DNA from: Candidatus Latescibacterota bacterium
GTDB lineage: Bacteria > Latescibacterota > UBA2968 > GCA-2709665
NCBI GenBank assembly: GCA_012271065.1
Contig: JAAXHE010000361.1
Location: 1 to 34,802 of the forward strand
Length of the DNA: 34,802 nucleotides
Direction: 5' to 3'
Every line of letters starts with the position of its first letter. Position 1 is the first letter of the stretch. The notes under the pieces were generated by a model. The model worked only from the letters and a program-made list of their open reading frames with translations, searched no databases and was not told where the DNA came from. Position numbers and translations under genes: made by a program. Shown in pieces: positions 1-8,188 of this stretch.

Positions 1-6
1 GATGGG

Positions 7-22
7 CTTTTTCAACGGGCTG
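7..22 (-). repeat. Copy of a short dispersed motif (CAGCCCGTTGAAAAAG)
   Basis: Read on the minus strand this is CAGCCCGTTGAAAAAG. It ends one base before the complement of the birA stop codon, on its 3' side. A 15-of-16 match lies on the plus strand at 24397-24412, also just outside gene ends. Motifs of the type CAGSCYGTTGAAAAAG are often seen at the ends of small dispersed or insertion-sequence-derived repeats, but the window is cut here, so the rest of any element cannot be seen. Confidence 0.4.
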
Positions 23-1057
23 CTAGACAGTCGTACCGCCTCCCACGTCGCCGGCCAGGACCCTCCGGAGCCCGCCGTCCGCGCCCCGAACCAGGAGCGC
101 GCCGTCGGATCCGACGTCCTCCGCCACACCCCGGACCGGGCCCGCATCCGTATCGATGCAAACCGGTTTGCCCAGCATCCGGGTCTTGCCCGCCCACCGT
201 CCCCTTATGCTCTCGGCATCCAGGCCCGCGTATACGTGTTCCAGCGACCGCAACGCTTCCGCCAGAAGCGCCGTCCGATCGTATGTTCGAGCCGTGCCGC
301 ACCGGAGGGAGGTCGCGGTATCCCGCAGGCCCGCGGGAAAGTCGGCCTCCCCCTGGTTGACATTTATCCCGATGCCGAGAACGGCGAATTCCAATCTGTC
401 GCCGCCGCCGCGCACCTCGGTAAGGATGCCCGCCAGCTTGCGATTGTTCAGGTACAGGTCGTTCGGCCACCTGACGTCGGGATGTACGCCTGTCAAAGCC
501 TCCACGGCGTCGGCGAGAGCGACGGCCGCACCGAGCGTAAGCATCCAGGCGCGTGCAACCGTCAAATCGTAACGGAGTATCAGTGAGAACCAGAGCCCCG
601 CGCCTGGCGGCGAAAACCACGTTCTGCCCAGGCGACCCCGTCCCGCCTTCTGATGTTCCGCAAGGACCACCGTGCCGTGCGACGCACCGGCCAGAGCCGC
701 CCGGGTCGCCAGGGCATTCGTTGAATCGAGCTCCAGAAAGCAGAAGGGAGAACGGCCCAGGGCACGGGTCCCGAGTCTTCCCAGAAGGTCGCTCCGGACG
801 ATCACATCGGTCTCGGTGTCCAGTCGAATACGCGCGCCGGAACGAACCGAGACGGGATAGCCGAGGCGGCGTATCGCGCCTATTGCGCCGCAGACGTCAT
901 CGTGCTTGCACGAGAGCGCATCGGCAATATCCGGAACGCGAACGTACGCTGCCCGTCTTCCACCCAGCGCCTCGAGAACCCGATACGCAATCGGGGTTTC
1001 CACGCCATCGGTACGGACTGATGCGCCTGACGGATTGCACGGCCGTTTTCCGCTCAT
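23..1057 (-). CDS. birA: Bifunctional biotin--protein ligase / biotin operon repressor (BirA)
   Basis: Activates biotin as biotinyl-AMP and attaches it to the lysine of biotin carboxyl carrier proteins. It should be cytoplasmic. The 344-residue product has an N-terminal winged-helix-like region (about residues 20-80) followed by the catalytic domain. The ligase signature is clear: GRGRLGRTW (the adenylate-binding glycine-rich loop), then RWPNDLYLNNRKLAGIL and GIGINVN. The N-terminal helix-turn-helix means it may also repress biotin genes, as in E. coli; no biotin genes are in view. The ATG at 1057 overlaps the nadC TGA as ATGA, which fixes the start and implies translational coupling. A longer reading frame to 1192 exists but lies inside nadC. 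It is the last gene of the uvrB-nadC-birA run. Confidence 0.93.
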   Translation of the reverse strand: MSGKRPCNPSGASVRTDGVETPIAYRVLEALGGRRAAYVRVPDIADALSCKHDDVCGAIGAIRRLGYPVSVRSGARIRLDTETDVIVRSDLLGRLGTRALGRSPFCFLELDSTNALATRAALAGASHGTVVLAEHQKAGRGRLGRTWFSPPGAGLWFSLILRYDLTVARAWMLTLGAAVALADAVEALTGVHPDVRWPNDLYLNNRKLAGILTEVRGGGDRLEFAVLGIGINVNQGEADFPAGLRDTATSLRCGTARTYDRTALLAEALRSLEHVYAGLDAESIRGRWAGKTRMLGKPVCIDTDAGPVRGVAEDVGSDGALLVRGADGGLRRVLAGDVGGGTTV

Positions 1058-1917
1058 TGGAACATCAGGCTCAGATCCATGGCGGGCGGCGAATGCGTCA
1101 ACGCGCCAACGGAGATGAGATCCACGCCCGTTTCCGCCACGGCTCGAACCGTTTCGAGTGTGACATTGCCGGATGCTTCCAGCAGGAGGCATTCCGGCCC
1201 TAAAGACCTCGCCCGCTCCACTGCGAGGCGTGTGGTCTGCAGATCCATATTGTCCAGCATCACTCGATCCACTCCCGCGACAAGCGCGTCGTCCAGTTCG
1301 CGAAGCGTCTTCACCTCCACTTCGATCGTCACCCGTCTGCGGTCCCGGGCCATCGCCGATTTCACCGCCGCCACCGCCGGTCCGATTCCGTCCGCCGCCT
1401 CGATGTGGTTATCCTTCAGCAACACCATGTCGTGGAGTCCGATTCGATGGTTGGTTCCTCCCCCGGCGACGACCGCGAGCTTGTCCAGCATACGGAGGCC
1501 GGGCGCAGTCTTCCGGGTATCCAGAATTCTGGCGCCCGTCCCTTCAACGGCGGCCACGTAGGCCGACGTAATTGTCGCGATTCCGGACATGCGCTGCAGG
1601 AAGTTCAACGCCGTCCGCTCCGCCGTCAGGATGCCACGCGCCGGGCCGGCGACCTCCGCCACCGCATCCTCGCCATCGACCCGAGCGCCATCCACGGTCC
1701 GAGGTGTCACCTGTATTCGGGAATCGACCCTTTGAAATACCCGTTCGGCCACCGCGAGACCGGCGATCACGCCAGGCGCCCTGGCGATCAGCAGGGCTCG
1801 TGCCCGCGCGTTCGGGCGCACGGTCCAGGCGGTTGAAATATCGCCGTCGCCCACGTCCTCCGCTATCGCCGCATCGACCGCGCGATCGAGGCCATCCCAC
1901 GCCATCAGGTTCGCCAT
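1054..1917 (-). CDS. nadC: Nicotinate-nucleotide pyrophosphorylase (carboxylating), quinolinate phosphoribosyltransferase
   Basis: Converts quinolinate and PRPP to nicotinate mononucleotide, CO2 and pyrophosphate in de novo NAD synthesis; cytoplasmic. The 287-residue length is normal for the family. Diagnostic stretches are LNFLQRMSGIAT, ILDTRKTAPGLRMLDKLAV followed by a glycine-rich GGGTNHR, and LLKDNHI, with the phosphate-binding EASGNVTLE and ISVGALTHS near the C-terminus. The ATG at 1917 is preceded by AGGAGGG at 1931-1937, somewhat far (13 nt); a second in-frame ATG at 1905 is possible. It starts 18 bp after uvrB stops and overlaps birA by 4 bp, so the three genes probably share one transcript. 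Confidence 0.96.
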   Translation of the reverse strand: MANLMAWDGLDRAVDAAIAEDVGDGDISTAWTVRPNARARALLIARAPGVIAGLAVAERVFQRVDSRIQVTPRTVDGARVDGEDAVAEVAGPARGILTAERTALNFLQRMSGIATITSAYVAAVEGTGARILDTRKTAPGLRMLDKLAVVAGGGTNHRIGLHDMVLLKDNHIEAADGIGPAVAAVKSAMARDRRRVTIEVEVKTLRELDDALVAGVDRVMLDNMDLQTTRLAVERARSLGPECLLLEASGNVTLETVRAVAETGVDLISVGALTHSPPAMDLSLMFQ

Positions 1918-1935
1918 CCCAATCGATCTTCCCTC

Positions 1936-3945
1936 CTACGCGGCGTCATCCGAGACCCCCTTCATGCCCGATTTCAGCTGGTTGATCCGGTCCCGGTATT
2001 CCGCCGCCTTCTCGAACGCCAGTTCCGCCGCGGCCCTGGCCATCTTGTCCTCGAGTTCCGCAATCACATCCGACGGGTCGGTACCTGCCTCGTACCCCGA
2101 CGTCTCCTCTGCCGCAATCGGCGCCTCCTCCTGCCTGGCATCGGCGACGGCCGTCGTCTGAAGGATCTCATCCCGGCTCTTGTAAACCGTCTGCGGCACA
2201 ACACCCAGTCGATCGTTGTATGCCTGCTGCACCCTGCGTCTGCGGTCGGTTTCATCGATTGCCCGGCGCATCGAGTCCGTCATATCGTCCGCGTACAAGA
2301 TGACCTGGCCGGCCAGATTTCTGGCGGCACGCCCGGCCGTCTGAATCAGCGAACGCGTCGAGCGCAGAAATCCTTCCTTATCCGCATCCAGGATCGCCAC
2401 CAGGGACACTTCAGGAAGGTCCAACCCCTCACGCAGGAGATTCACACCCACCAGAACGTCGAATTCGCCCAGCCGCAGTCCCCTGATGATATCGACGCGT
2501 TCGAGTGAGTCAATTTCCGAGTGCATGTAGCGGGCGCGTATACCCAGATCCCGCATATATTCCGCCAGGTCCTCGGACATTCTCTTGGTCAGCGCGGTCA
2601 CCAGCACGCGTTCGCTGCGGGCCACCCGCTCCCGGACCTCGTCGATCAGATCGTCCACCTGTCCGCGTACAGGGCGCACCAGCATCTCCGGATCCAGAAC
2701 GCCCGTAGGCCGGATGATCTGTTCGACCACGATTCCTTCCGTCGCTTCGAGTTCATAGTCCGCGGGCGTGGCGGACATGAAAACCGCCGATTTTATCTTG
2801 CCTTCGAATTCCTCGAAATACAGCGGACGGTTGTCCAGAGCGGCGGGCAGCCTGAATCCGTGTTCCACCAGCGTCGATTTGCGCGATCGGTCGGCGTTCC
2901 ACATCCCCCGGATCTGAGGCAGCGTCACGTGCGACTCGTCGATGACGATCAGAAAATCCTCCGGGAAATAATCCAGCAGCACGTGGGGCGGCTGACCGGG
3001 CTCTCTACCGTCGATGTATCTGGAGTAATTCTCGATTCCGGCGCAGTAGCCGATCTCGCGCATCATTTCGATATCGTACCGCGTACGGGTCTCCAGCCGC
3101 TGGGCCTCCAGCAATTTACCCTGGCTCTTGAACGCCTCCAGCTGCGCCGCCATGTCGATTTCGATCTGCCAGATGGCCTGCTCGATCCGCTGGCCGCTGG
3201 TCACGAAATGCCGCGCCGGATAAATCGCCGCCCGTTCCCGCGTATCCAGCACATCCCCCGTAACGGGTTGCACCAGACTGATCGCGTCCACTTCGTCCCC
3301 GAAGAATTCGACGCGTACCGGATCGTCCCTGTCGGGTCGATAGATCTCCACCACGTCGCCGCGCACCCGAAACGTCCCCGGGCCGAAATCAACGTCGTTA
3401 CGCGTGTAGTGTATGTCCACCAGCCGGCGAAGCAGTTCGTCCCGGTCCACCCTGTCCCCCCGGTCGATCATGACGTGCATACCTTCGTACTCTTCCGGAT
3501 TGCCAATCCCGTAAATGCAGGATACGCTCGCCACGATAATAACATCCTGACGCTCCATCAACGCACTCGTCGCTCGCAGGCGGAGCCGGTTGATCTCATC
3601 GTTGATATCGGCTTCCTTTTCAATGAAGGTATCCGTCACGGGCTTATATGCCTCGGGCTGATAATAGTCGTAATAGGAAATGAAATACTCCACCGCGTTG
3701 TCCGGGAAAAACGTCTTGAATTCACCATACAGCTGAGCCGCAAGCGTCTTGTTGTGCGAAATAACGAGGGTTGGCATCTGTATGGCCTCGATGACCTTCG
3801 AAATCGTAAACGTCTTGCCCGTTCCGGTGGCGCCTAAAAGGGTCTGAAACCGGTGGCCCCGTTGAATGCCGTTGCTCAATTCGGCGATGGCCTCCGGCTG
3901 ATCGCCCGCGGGCTCAAACGGCGCCTGGACCTGAAAACGCTTCAT
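1936..3945 (-). CDS. uvrB: Excinuclease ABC subunit UvrB
   Basis: Damage-verifying helicase-like subunit of the UvrABC nucleotide excision repair nuclease. The 669-residue protein is full length. It shows the Walker A-like GATGTGKT, the DNA-binding beta-hairpin [10 protein letters not shown], the DESH motif ([16 protein letters not shown]), the motif VI region QTAGRAARN, and a C-terminal UVR domain (residues from about 630, [14 protein letters not shown]) that contacts UvrC. Two adjacent ATGs occur at 3948 and 3945; GAGGT at 3951-3955 favours the second by spacing (5 nt) and the family normally begins close to this point. An upstream in-frame ATG at 4128 would add 60 residues with no family resemblance. 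No SOS box was recognised upstream. First gene of a three-gene operon. Confidence 0.97.
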   Translation of the reverse strand: MKRFQVQAPFEPAGDQPEAIAELSNGIQRGHRFQTLLGATGTGKTFTISKVIEAIQMPTLVISHNKTLAAQLYGEFKTFFPDNAVEYFISYYDYYQPEAYKPVTDTFIEKEADINDEINRLRLRATSALMERQDVIIVASVSCIYGIGNPEEYEGMHVMIDRGDRVDRDELLRRLVDIHYTRNDVDFGPGTFRVRGDVVEIYRPDRDDPVRVEFFGDEVDAISLVQPVTGDVLDTRERAAIYPARHFVTSGQRIEQAIWQIEIDMAAQLEAFKSQGKLLEAQRLETRTRYDIEMMREIGYCAGIENYSRYIDGREPGQPPHVLLDYFPEDFLIVIDESHVTLPQIRGMWNADRSRKSTLVEHGFRLPAALDNRPLYFEEFEGKIKSAVFMSATPADYELEATEGIVVEQIIRPTGVLDPEMLVRPVRGQVDDLIDEVRERVARSERVLVTALTKRMSEDLAEYMRDLGIRARYMHSEIDSLERVDIIRGLRLGEFDVLVGVNLLREGLDLPEVSLVAILDADKEGFLRSTRSLIQTAGRAARNLAGQVILYADDMTDSMRRAIDETDRRRRVQQAYNDRLGVVPQTVYKSRDEILQTTAVADARQEEAPIAAEETSGYEAGTDPSDVIAELEDKMARAAAELAFEKAAEYRDRINQLKSGMKGVSDDAA

Positions 3946-3998
3946 CATCGACCTCGTGACACGCTCACAGCCGAAAAACAGTGACCAAATGTATAGAT

Positions 3999-4027
3999 AA
4001 TTTAGACACGGTTCATTGCAAAAGCAA
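3999..4027 (-). promoter_or_regulatory. Weak candidate promoter for uvrB-nadC-birA
   Basis: On the minus strand TTGCTT and TAAATT are separated by 17 bp in an AT-rich patch upstream of uvrB. The match to the sigma70 consensus is modest (3/6 and 4/6), and overlapping alternatives such as TTGCAA with TATCTA exist. Start of transcription would fall about 45 bases before the uvrB ATG. Confidence 0.3.
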
Positions 4028-4275
4028 GAACTATGGTGTGAATCCCATTCCCACCAGGATTGACATCGGCCTGCCTGTTCTGCGGTCCGGATCGACCAAA
4101 GCCGGCGCACAATCCCCGTCCCGGCCATGAAAATACAGGGAATTCGCGCTTATTGTACTTTTTTTTCTGGTTCAAACTGGTTAAATTTCATTGCACAGAC
4201 ACACGACCACGCCCGTCGAACGCGCACGACCGGGAAGAACACACATACGGGATCCCATTACCGGACCCTTCACGT

Positions 4276-5451
4276 ATGAAACCTCTCCGTCATCTGGCAT
4301 TTCCGTTCGTTATTGCCGGCGTACTTACCGCCTGCGGAGGCAAGGCGCCCCCATCTCCGGTGTCTCCCCCGGAAGCCGGCAGCAACGGCGGGGAAGTCAG
4401 GACGGCGACTCTGCCGTCAAGAAATTTTCTGGACGTCTCGAGCTTTCCCATGAACCGTCTGATCAGCGGCGGCGTGGCCAAAGACGGCATCCCCGCGCTG
4501 ACGGACCCCGGTTTTGTCCTCGCGGGTTCGGCTGACGCCGCCTATCTGCTGGACGAGGATCTCGTACTGGGGGTATTCCTCAATGGCATCGCCAAGGCCT
4601 ACCCGCACAATATCGGCTGGCACCATGAAATCGTCAACGACGTCGTGAGCGACCGTCGCCTCGTTGTTACGTTGTGCCCGCTCACCGGCACGGGAATGGT
4701 CTTCGACGGCCAGGGCGAGGGCAACGGACGGCTGGAACTCGGCGTTTCCGGTCTGCTGTTCAACAACAATCTCGTGATGTACGACCGTCGCTTCGAAGAC
4801 ACGCTTTACCCTCAGATGACCCATATCGGCATAAAGGGCTTCGGCACCGAACAGGAACTCACGTTGATGCCGGTGGTGGAAACCACCTGGGGCAACTGGA
4901 AGAGACTCTATCCTGGCACGCTGGTCGTCGGTTCGGGTTCGACGGGCATGTACCGCGCAGAGCGCTATTCGACGTACCCCTACTCGGGCTACCGCGAACC
5001 GGCGTCAGCGCCCATGTTTCCCCTGTTTCCGGATCCGGACGACAATCCCATCCTTTTCGATTACCCACCGAAGGAGATCGTGCTGGGCGTTCGATTCGGG
5101 AACGTTGCCAAGGCCTACCCCTTCTCGAAAATGGGAGACGAGCGCGCCGTAATCAACGACAGGATCGAAGATCAAAATGTCCTCGTCGTTTACGACGCCT
5201 CAGCCGGGATGGCACTGCCTTTCAGTCGAGATCTGGGCAATCTGACGCTGACCTTCGACAGCGTGCCGTCCACAGATCGACGGTTTGACTTTATGGTGAG
5301 AGACCTCGAGACCGGGACCACCTGGAACCTCCTGGGCCAGGCACTGGCGGGCGAACTCAGAGGTAACCAGCTCTATCAGATTCCCGCGCACAACGCATTC
5401 TGGTTCGCCTGGGCGACATTCTGGCAGGACACCGCGGTCTACGAGCCCTGA
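4276..5451 (+). CDS. DUF3179-family lipoprotein, copy 1
   Basis: Function unknown; DUF3179 proteins are exported in many environmental bacteria and archaea. The 391-residue product starts with a lipoprotein signal (AGVLTAC, lipidated Cys at residue 20), then a Pro/Ser/Gly-rich linker to about residue 45. The family core follows: AKAYPHNIGWHHEIVND, VTLCPLTGTG (Cys134), LFNNNLVMYDR, TTWGNW, a second AKAYPF half-repeat, and the C-terminal AHNAFWFAWATFWQ. The ATG at 4276 was chosen because it directly precedes the signal peptide; the frame is open from 4060 without resemblance. There is no strong ribosome site. It heads a block of five co-directional genes ending with a second copy of the same family, and so is probably part of an envelope function. 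Confidence 0.88.
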   Translation: MKPLRHLAFPFVIAGVLTACGGKAPPSPVSPPEAGSNGGEVRTATLPSRNFLDVSSFPMNRLISGGVAKDGIPALTDPGFVLAGSADAAYLLDEDLVLGVFLNGIAKAYPHNIGWHHEIVNDVVSDRRLVVTLCPLTGTGMVFDGQGEGNGRLELGVSGLLFNNNLVMYDRRFEDTLYPQMTHIGIKGFGTEQELTLMPVVETTWGNWKRLYPGTLVVGSGSTGMYRAERYSTYPYSGYREPASAPMFPLFPDPDDNPILFDYPPKEIVLGVRFGNVAKAYPFSKMGDERAVINDRIEDQNVLVVYDASAGMALPFSRDLGNLTLTFDSVPSTDRRFDFMVRDLETGTTWNLLGQALAGELRGNQLYQIPAHNAFWFAWATFWQDTAVYEP

Positions 5452-5556
5452 CCGTGGTGAGAGGAATACCCCTCCCAATATCCGATTGGATGGGCTATTG
5501 GAGATTTCGGCAACGTTGATATCGATGGCGCAGTTCTCGAGCGCAGATCCCGACCC

Positions 5557-6528
5557 GTGGTGCGTAACGTGAAGAAAGGGATCCTCAGGTTCCCCGCGGT
5601 CGCCCTGCTCGCGGCCCTTGCCTGCCAGATACCAGGGAACGTCGTCGCAGGCGCATGGACGCTTCCCAGGAATCACGTCTGGTGCAAGGTTGCCGTCCTG
5701 GGCCAGACGACCGACGAAGAATACGTCGGCGCGTCCGGATCGGGAAGAGGGCCGGACCCCGCAAGGGTCTACAACGTCGGGAATCGCGCCAGGTACCGGT
5801 TTAACGGCAAGTACCGTTCCCGCGCCCTGTTTTTCGATCTGTTCTACGGTGCGACGGACAGAATCGACGTCGGCCTGCAGCTTCCCTTCTTCCGGCAGGA
5901 GTACCAGGATACGCCACTCCTCACCGGCTTTGGAGAACCCCGAAGGGCGACCGGATTCGGGGACTTCCGCGGATTCCTCAAGGTCAATCTGTTGAACCTG
6001 CCTGCCGTCGGCACGTTAACGTTGGGTTTCAAGGCGCCATCCGGCGAATTTGTCAATGAAGACGGCCTGATTCCGGTCGGGGAAGGACAGTGGGACTTCG
6101 ACGCCATCGTTCAAATGGGCCGCTCCTTCTGGCCCGCGCCCTTCTACGTCAATGGCGATTTCGGCTATCGGCTTCGCCTCAGAAACGCAGAGATCGACCG
6201 CGACCCAGGCGACGAGTGGATCTTCCTCGCGGAAGCCGGAATGCAGCTGCGCCGTTCGGTGTTGGTCGGCATAAAGATCCACGGTATCAGGGGCAAAGCC
6301 GCTACCGTCTTCGGCGCGAGAATCCAGTCGGACATCAAGAAAATTTCCTATATTTCACCCGTGATCAGCCTGGGTCCGTTCCGCGGGTTTACATTGGAAA
6401 CGGCAATGAACATTTCGGTCCACGGCCGGAACTATCCAGCCGGCTGGATGGCGGTCGTCGGCCTTTCCTACCAGGGGAATGCGTTTCCCAGAGAGTTCGA
6501 CTTCGGCGCGAGACGAACGGTTCGGTAG
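5557..6528 (+). CDS. Outer-membrane beta-barrel-like protein, function unknown
   Basis: A 323-residue exported protein. The N-terminus (VKKGILRFPAVALLAALAC...VVAG) is a typical signal peptide. The mature part alternates hydrophobic and polar residues in strand-length runs (for example RALFFDLFYGATDRIDVGLQLPFF, FTLETAMNISVHG), which suggests a beta-barrel of the kind seen in outer-membrane channels; GVGDF-like turns such as ATGFGDFRGFLKVNLLN recall the MetA/phenol-degradation-type porin family. Start codons are GTG only: 5557, 5560 or 5569; the last gives the cleanest signal peptide, and none has a good ribosome site. The following PhyH gene begins 11 bases after the stop, so the two are probably co-transcribed. 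Confidence 0.7.
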   Translation: MVRNVKKGILRFPAVALLAALACQIPGNVVAGAWTLPRNHVWCKVAVLGQTTDEEYVGASGSGRGPDPARVYNVGNRARYRFNGKYRSRALFFDLFYGATDRIDVGLQLPFFRQEYQDTPLLTGFGEPRRATGFGDFRGFLKVNLLNLPAVGTLTLGFKAPSGEFVNEDGLIPVGEGQWDFDAIVQMGRSFWPAPFYVNGDFGYRLRLRNAEIDRDPGDEWIFLAEAGMQLRRSVLVGIKIHGIRGKAATVFGARIQSDIKKISYISPVISLGPFRGFTLETAMNISVHGRNYPAGWMAVVGLSYQGNAFPREFDFGARRTVR

Positions 6529-6539
6529 CGAGGTGTGAA

Positions 6540-7304
6540 ATGAAGCTGTCCGAAGCGCAGGTGACTCGATTCCGGGAAGAAGGCGTGCTGGTTGTTGAAG
6601 ATCTGCTCGACGCGGATGAAGTCGAGGCGATTCTCGCAAGGGCCGAGTGGGTGGCCAGCGGCCAGGCCCCGCACATTTCCACGAAGCTGCTTCAGATGGA
6701 GCCGGACGTGAACACGGGCAAGGCGGCGGCTGACACCTATGCGGACTCCCTGAGGAAGATGAGTCATCTCGCGTTCTGCGACGACGTATTCGAGTCCCAC
6801 GCGCGCAATCCGAAGGTACTGGACGTGATCGAGTCCCTGCTCGGACCCGACATCAAGCTCTATCAGGACCAGTGGTTCATGAAGCCGCCCAGAATTGGTT
6901 CCCGGCAACCGTACCACCAGGACATGCCGCTCGGCTTCCACATCGACCCGCCTGACATGGTCACCTGCTGGGCGGCGTTGAATGACGCAACCAGAGAAAA
7001 CGGCTGCCTCTGGATGCTGCCAGGTACCCACCGGTTCGGAATTATACCCAGGGAGAGATGGGCGGACTATGAAAAAATGTCACTGGACGGCAGGCTGCCG
7101 GAAGAACGGCCCATCGAGCTGAAGGCAGGCAGTTGCAGCTTTCACCACGGGCTGATTCTGCACTCCAGCCGTCCGAACAGGTCCAACCTGCGCCGACGGG
7201 GCTATGCCACGCACTACGTCAGCGCGAGATGCCGCTATACAGGACCGGTTGAAGACAACGACGCCATGCTGGTCAGGGGCGCTTCCGTTCCGGGATGTAT
7301 CTGA
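6540..7304 (+). CDS. Phytanoyl-CoA dioxygenase (PhyH) family Fe(II)/2-oxoglutarate oxygenase, copy 1
   Basis: Predicted non-haem iron hydroxylase using 2-oxoglutarate and O2; the substrate cannot be told from sequence. The 254-residue protein carries the HxD metal pair in PYHQDMPLGFH, the distal His in GLILHSSRPNRS, and the downstream Arg-rich strand LRRRGYATHYV that would bind the 2-oxoglutarate carboxylate. LWMLPGTH is typical of the family. The ATG at 6540 follows GAGGTG at 6530-6535. It sits 11 bases downstream of a barrel-like protein gene in the DUF3179-bracketed block. PhyH paralogues are numerous in marine uncultivated phyla. Family assignment is firm, function open. Confidence 0.9.
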   Translation: MKLSEAQVTRFREEGVLVVEDLLDADEVEAILARAEWVASGQAPHISTKLLQMEPDVNTGKAAADTYADSLRKMSHLAFCDDVFESHARNPKVLDVIESLLGPDIKLYQDQWFMKPPRIGSRQPYHQDMPLGFHIDPPDMVTCWAALNDATRENGCLWMLPGTHRFGIIPRERWADYEKMSLDGRLPEERPIELKAGSCSFHHGLILHSSRPNRSNLRRRGYATHYVSARCRYTGPVEDNDAMLVRGASVPGCI

Positions 7305-7403
7305 AGCTGTTCGACGGCAACGGCGTGTGCAACCCCGGTAGCCGTCACGGGAAGGAAGTCCGCTGGTCAGGAAACGTACACCTCTTGACGAAAGGACTGT
7401 GCC

Positions 7404-8030
7404 ATGAAAGTCGCTATCGTTTTTCTGACTGCCGGCCTGCTGATGTGGGGAACGCCGGCTCGCGCCGAAATGTTCCCCGGAGAGGAGCTCGAAGATGAAT
7501 CGGGGCTAACGTTGAGTCCCATTCGGGCGGGGCGCCTCGAGGTCATTCCGATTCTGTCGGCTGGTATTAACGACGGTGGTGAAGTGTTCTATAGGGGCGG
7601 TGTGTCGGTAGGCTATGCATTGAGCCGGCTGCACCAGATCGGCGGGTCCTTCGTGGTGGGCAACCGGGCGTACGATCGCTTTGGAGATCAAGCGGAAATC
7701 GTCGCGACGCCGGTCCCGCCCGTGCAGACCACGGCCGGATATCCGGTGTCAGCCGAAGACGGATTCGGCTCCTCACTGTCGGGCTTCTACAGGCTCAACA
7801 TTCCGCTGCGTTTGGACAGGCGCACATCCCCGTTCCTCGAGGTGTTCGCCGCCAAAGACTACTGGGGGTGGGCAGGTGTAAGTGAAATGGGCGGAGGCGT
7901 CGGGTTCAGGAGGTCAATATCCAACCGGACGGCCCTGACCACCCGGTACACTTACATTGCGCTGTTTACCGACGACCGGCGCCTGAACCGCCACGTTGCG
8001 ACGGTCGGGGTGTCGATGTTCTTCAGGTAG
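7404..8030 (+). CDS. Small exported barrel-like protein, function unknown
   Basis: A 208-residue protein with a clear Sec signal peptide (KVAIVFLTAGLLMWGTPARA, cleavage after residue 21). The mature region consists of short amphipathic strands (RLEVIPILSAGIND, VSVGYALSRLHQIGGSFVVG, LSGFYRLNIPL, ALTTRYTYIALF, VATVGVSMFFR) and ends with an aromatic residue next to the C-terminus, as many outer-membrane barrels do. It is too short for a 14- to 16-strand porin; an 8-strand barrel is plausible. AAAGGA lies seven bases before the ATG. A GC-rich terminator-like hairpin follows the stop. Not recognised as a named family. Confidence 0.65.
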   Translation: MKVAIVFLTAGLLMWGTPARAEMFPGEELEDESGLTLSPIRAGRLEVIPILSAGINDGGEVFYRGGVSVGYALSRLHQIGGSFVVGNRAYDRFGDQAEIVATPVPPVQTTAGYPVSAEDGFGSSLSGFYRLNIPLRLDRRTSPFLEVFAAKDYWGWAGVSEMGGGVGFRRSISNRTALTTRYTYIALFTDDRRLNRHVATVGVSMFFR

Positions 8031-8056
8031 GCCCTGGCAGAACGAAATAAGCCTGG

Positions 8057-8082
8057 CCCGGTCCCGCATCTACGGGGCCGGG
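8057..8082 (+). terminator. GC-rich hairpin after the small barrel gene
   Basis: A 10-bp stem (CCCGGTCCCG with CGGGGCCGGG, one G-U pair) closes a 6-base loop, 26 bases after the stop at 8030. It is followed by TAATTTGC, so the U-run is poor. It could be a weak or partial terminator, allowing read-through into the second DUF3179 gene. Confidence 0.45.
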
Positions 8083-8188
8083 TAATTTGCACCCCGAAAA
8101 CGGGAATCCCGCATCCGACAGTATCGCCGGCCAGCCCGCGCGGCAGATCGAAAACTTCCGATATCCTCCCACGAGACAGACCGACGTG

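Noticed and set aside
2521..3837. 438-codon plus-strand reading frame opposite uvrB
   Set aside because: It is antisense to the well-supported uvrB and shows the His/Arg/Val-rich composition of a shadow frame.
4167..4182. Direct repeat CTGGTT...CTGGTT upstream of DUF3179 copy 1, possible operator
   Set aside because: Only two 6-base copies with 10-bp spacing and no known regulator motif; could easily be chance.
4169..4190. GGTTCAAAC resembling a tRNA T-arm
   Set aside because: No cloverleaf or acceptor stem can be folded around it.
5472..5503. Inverted repeat CTCCCAATA/TATTGGAG after the first DUF3179 gene
   Set aside because: It has a bulge, a 15-base loop and no T-run; it may be chance, so no terminator is annotated.
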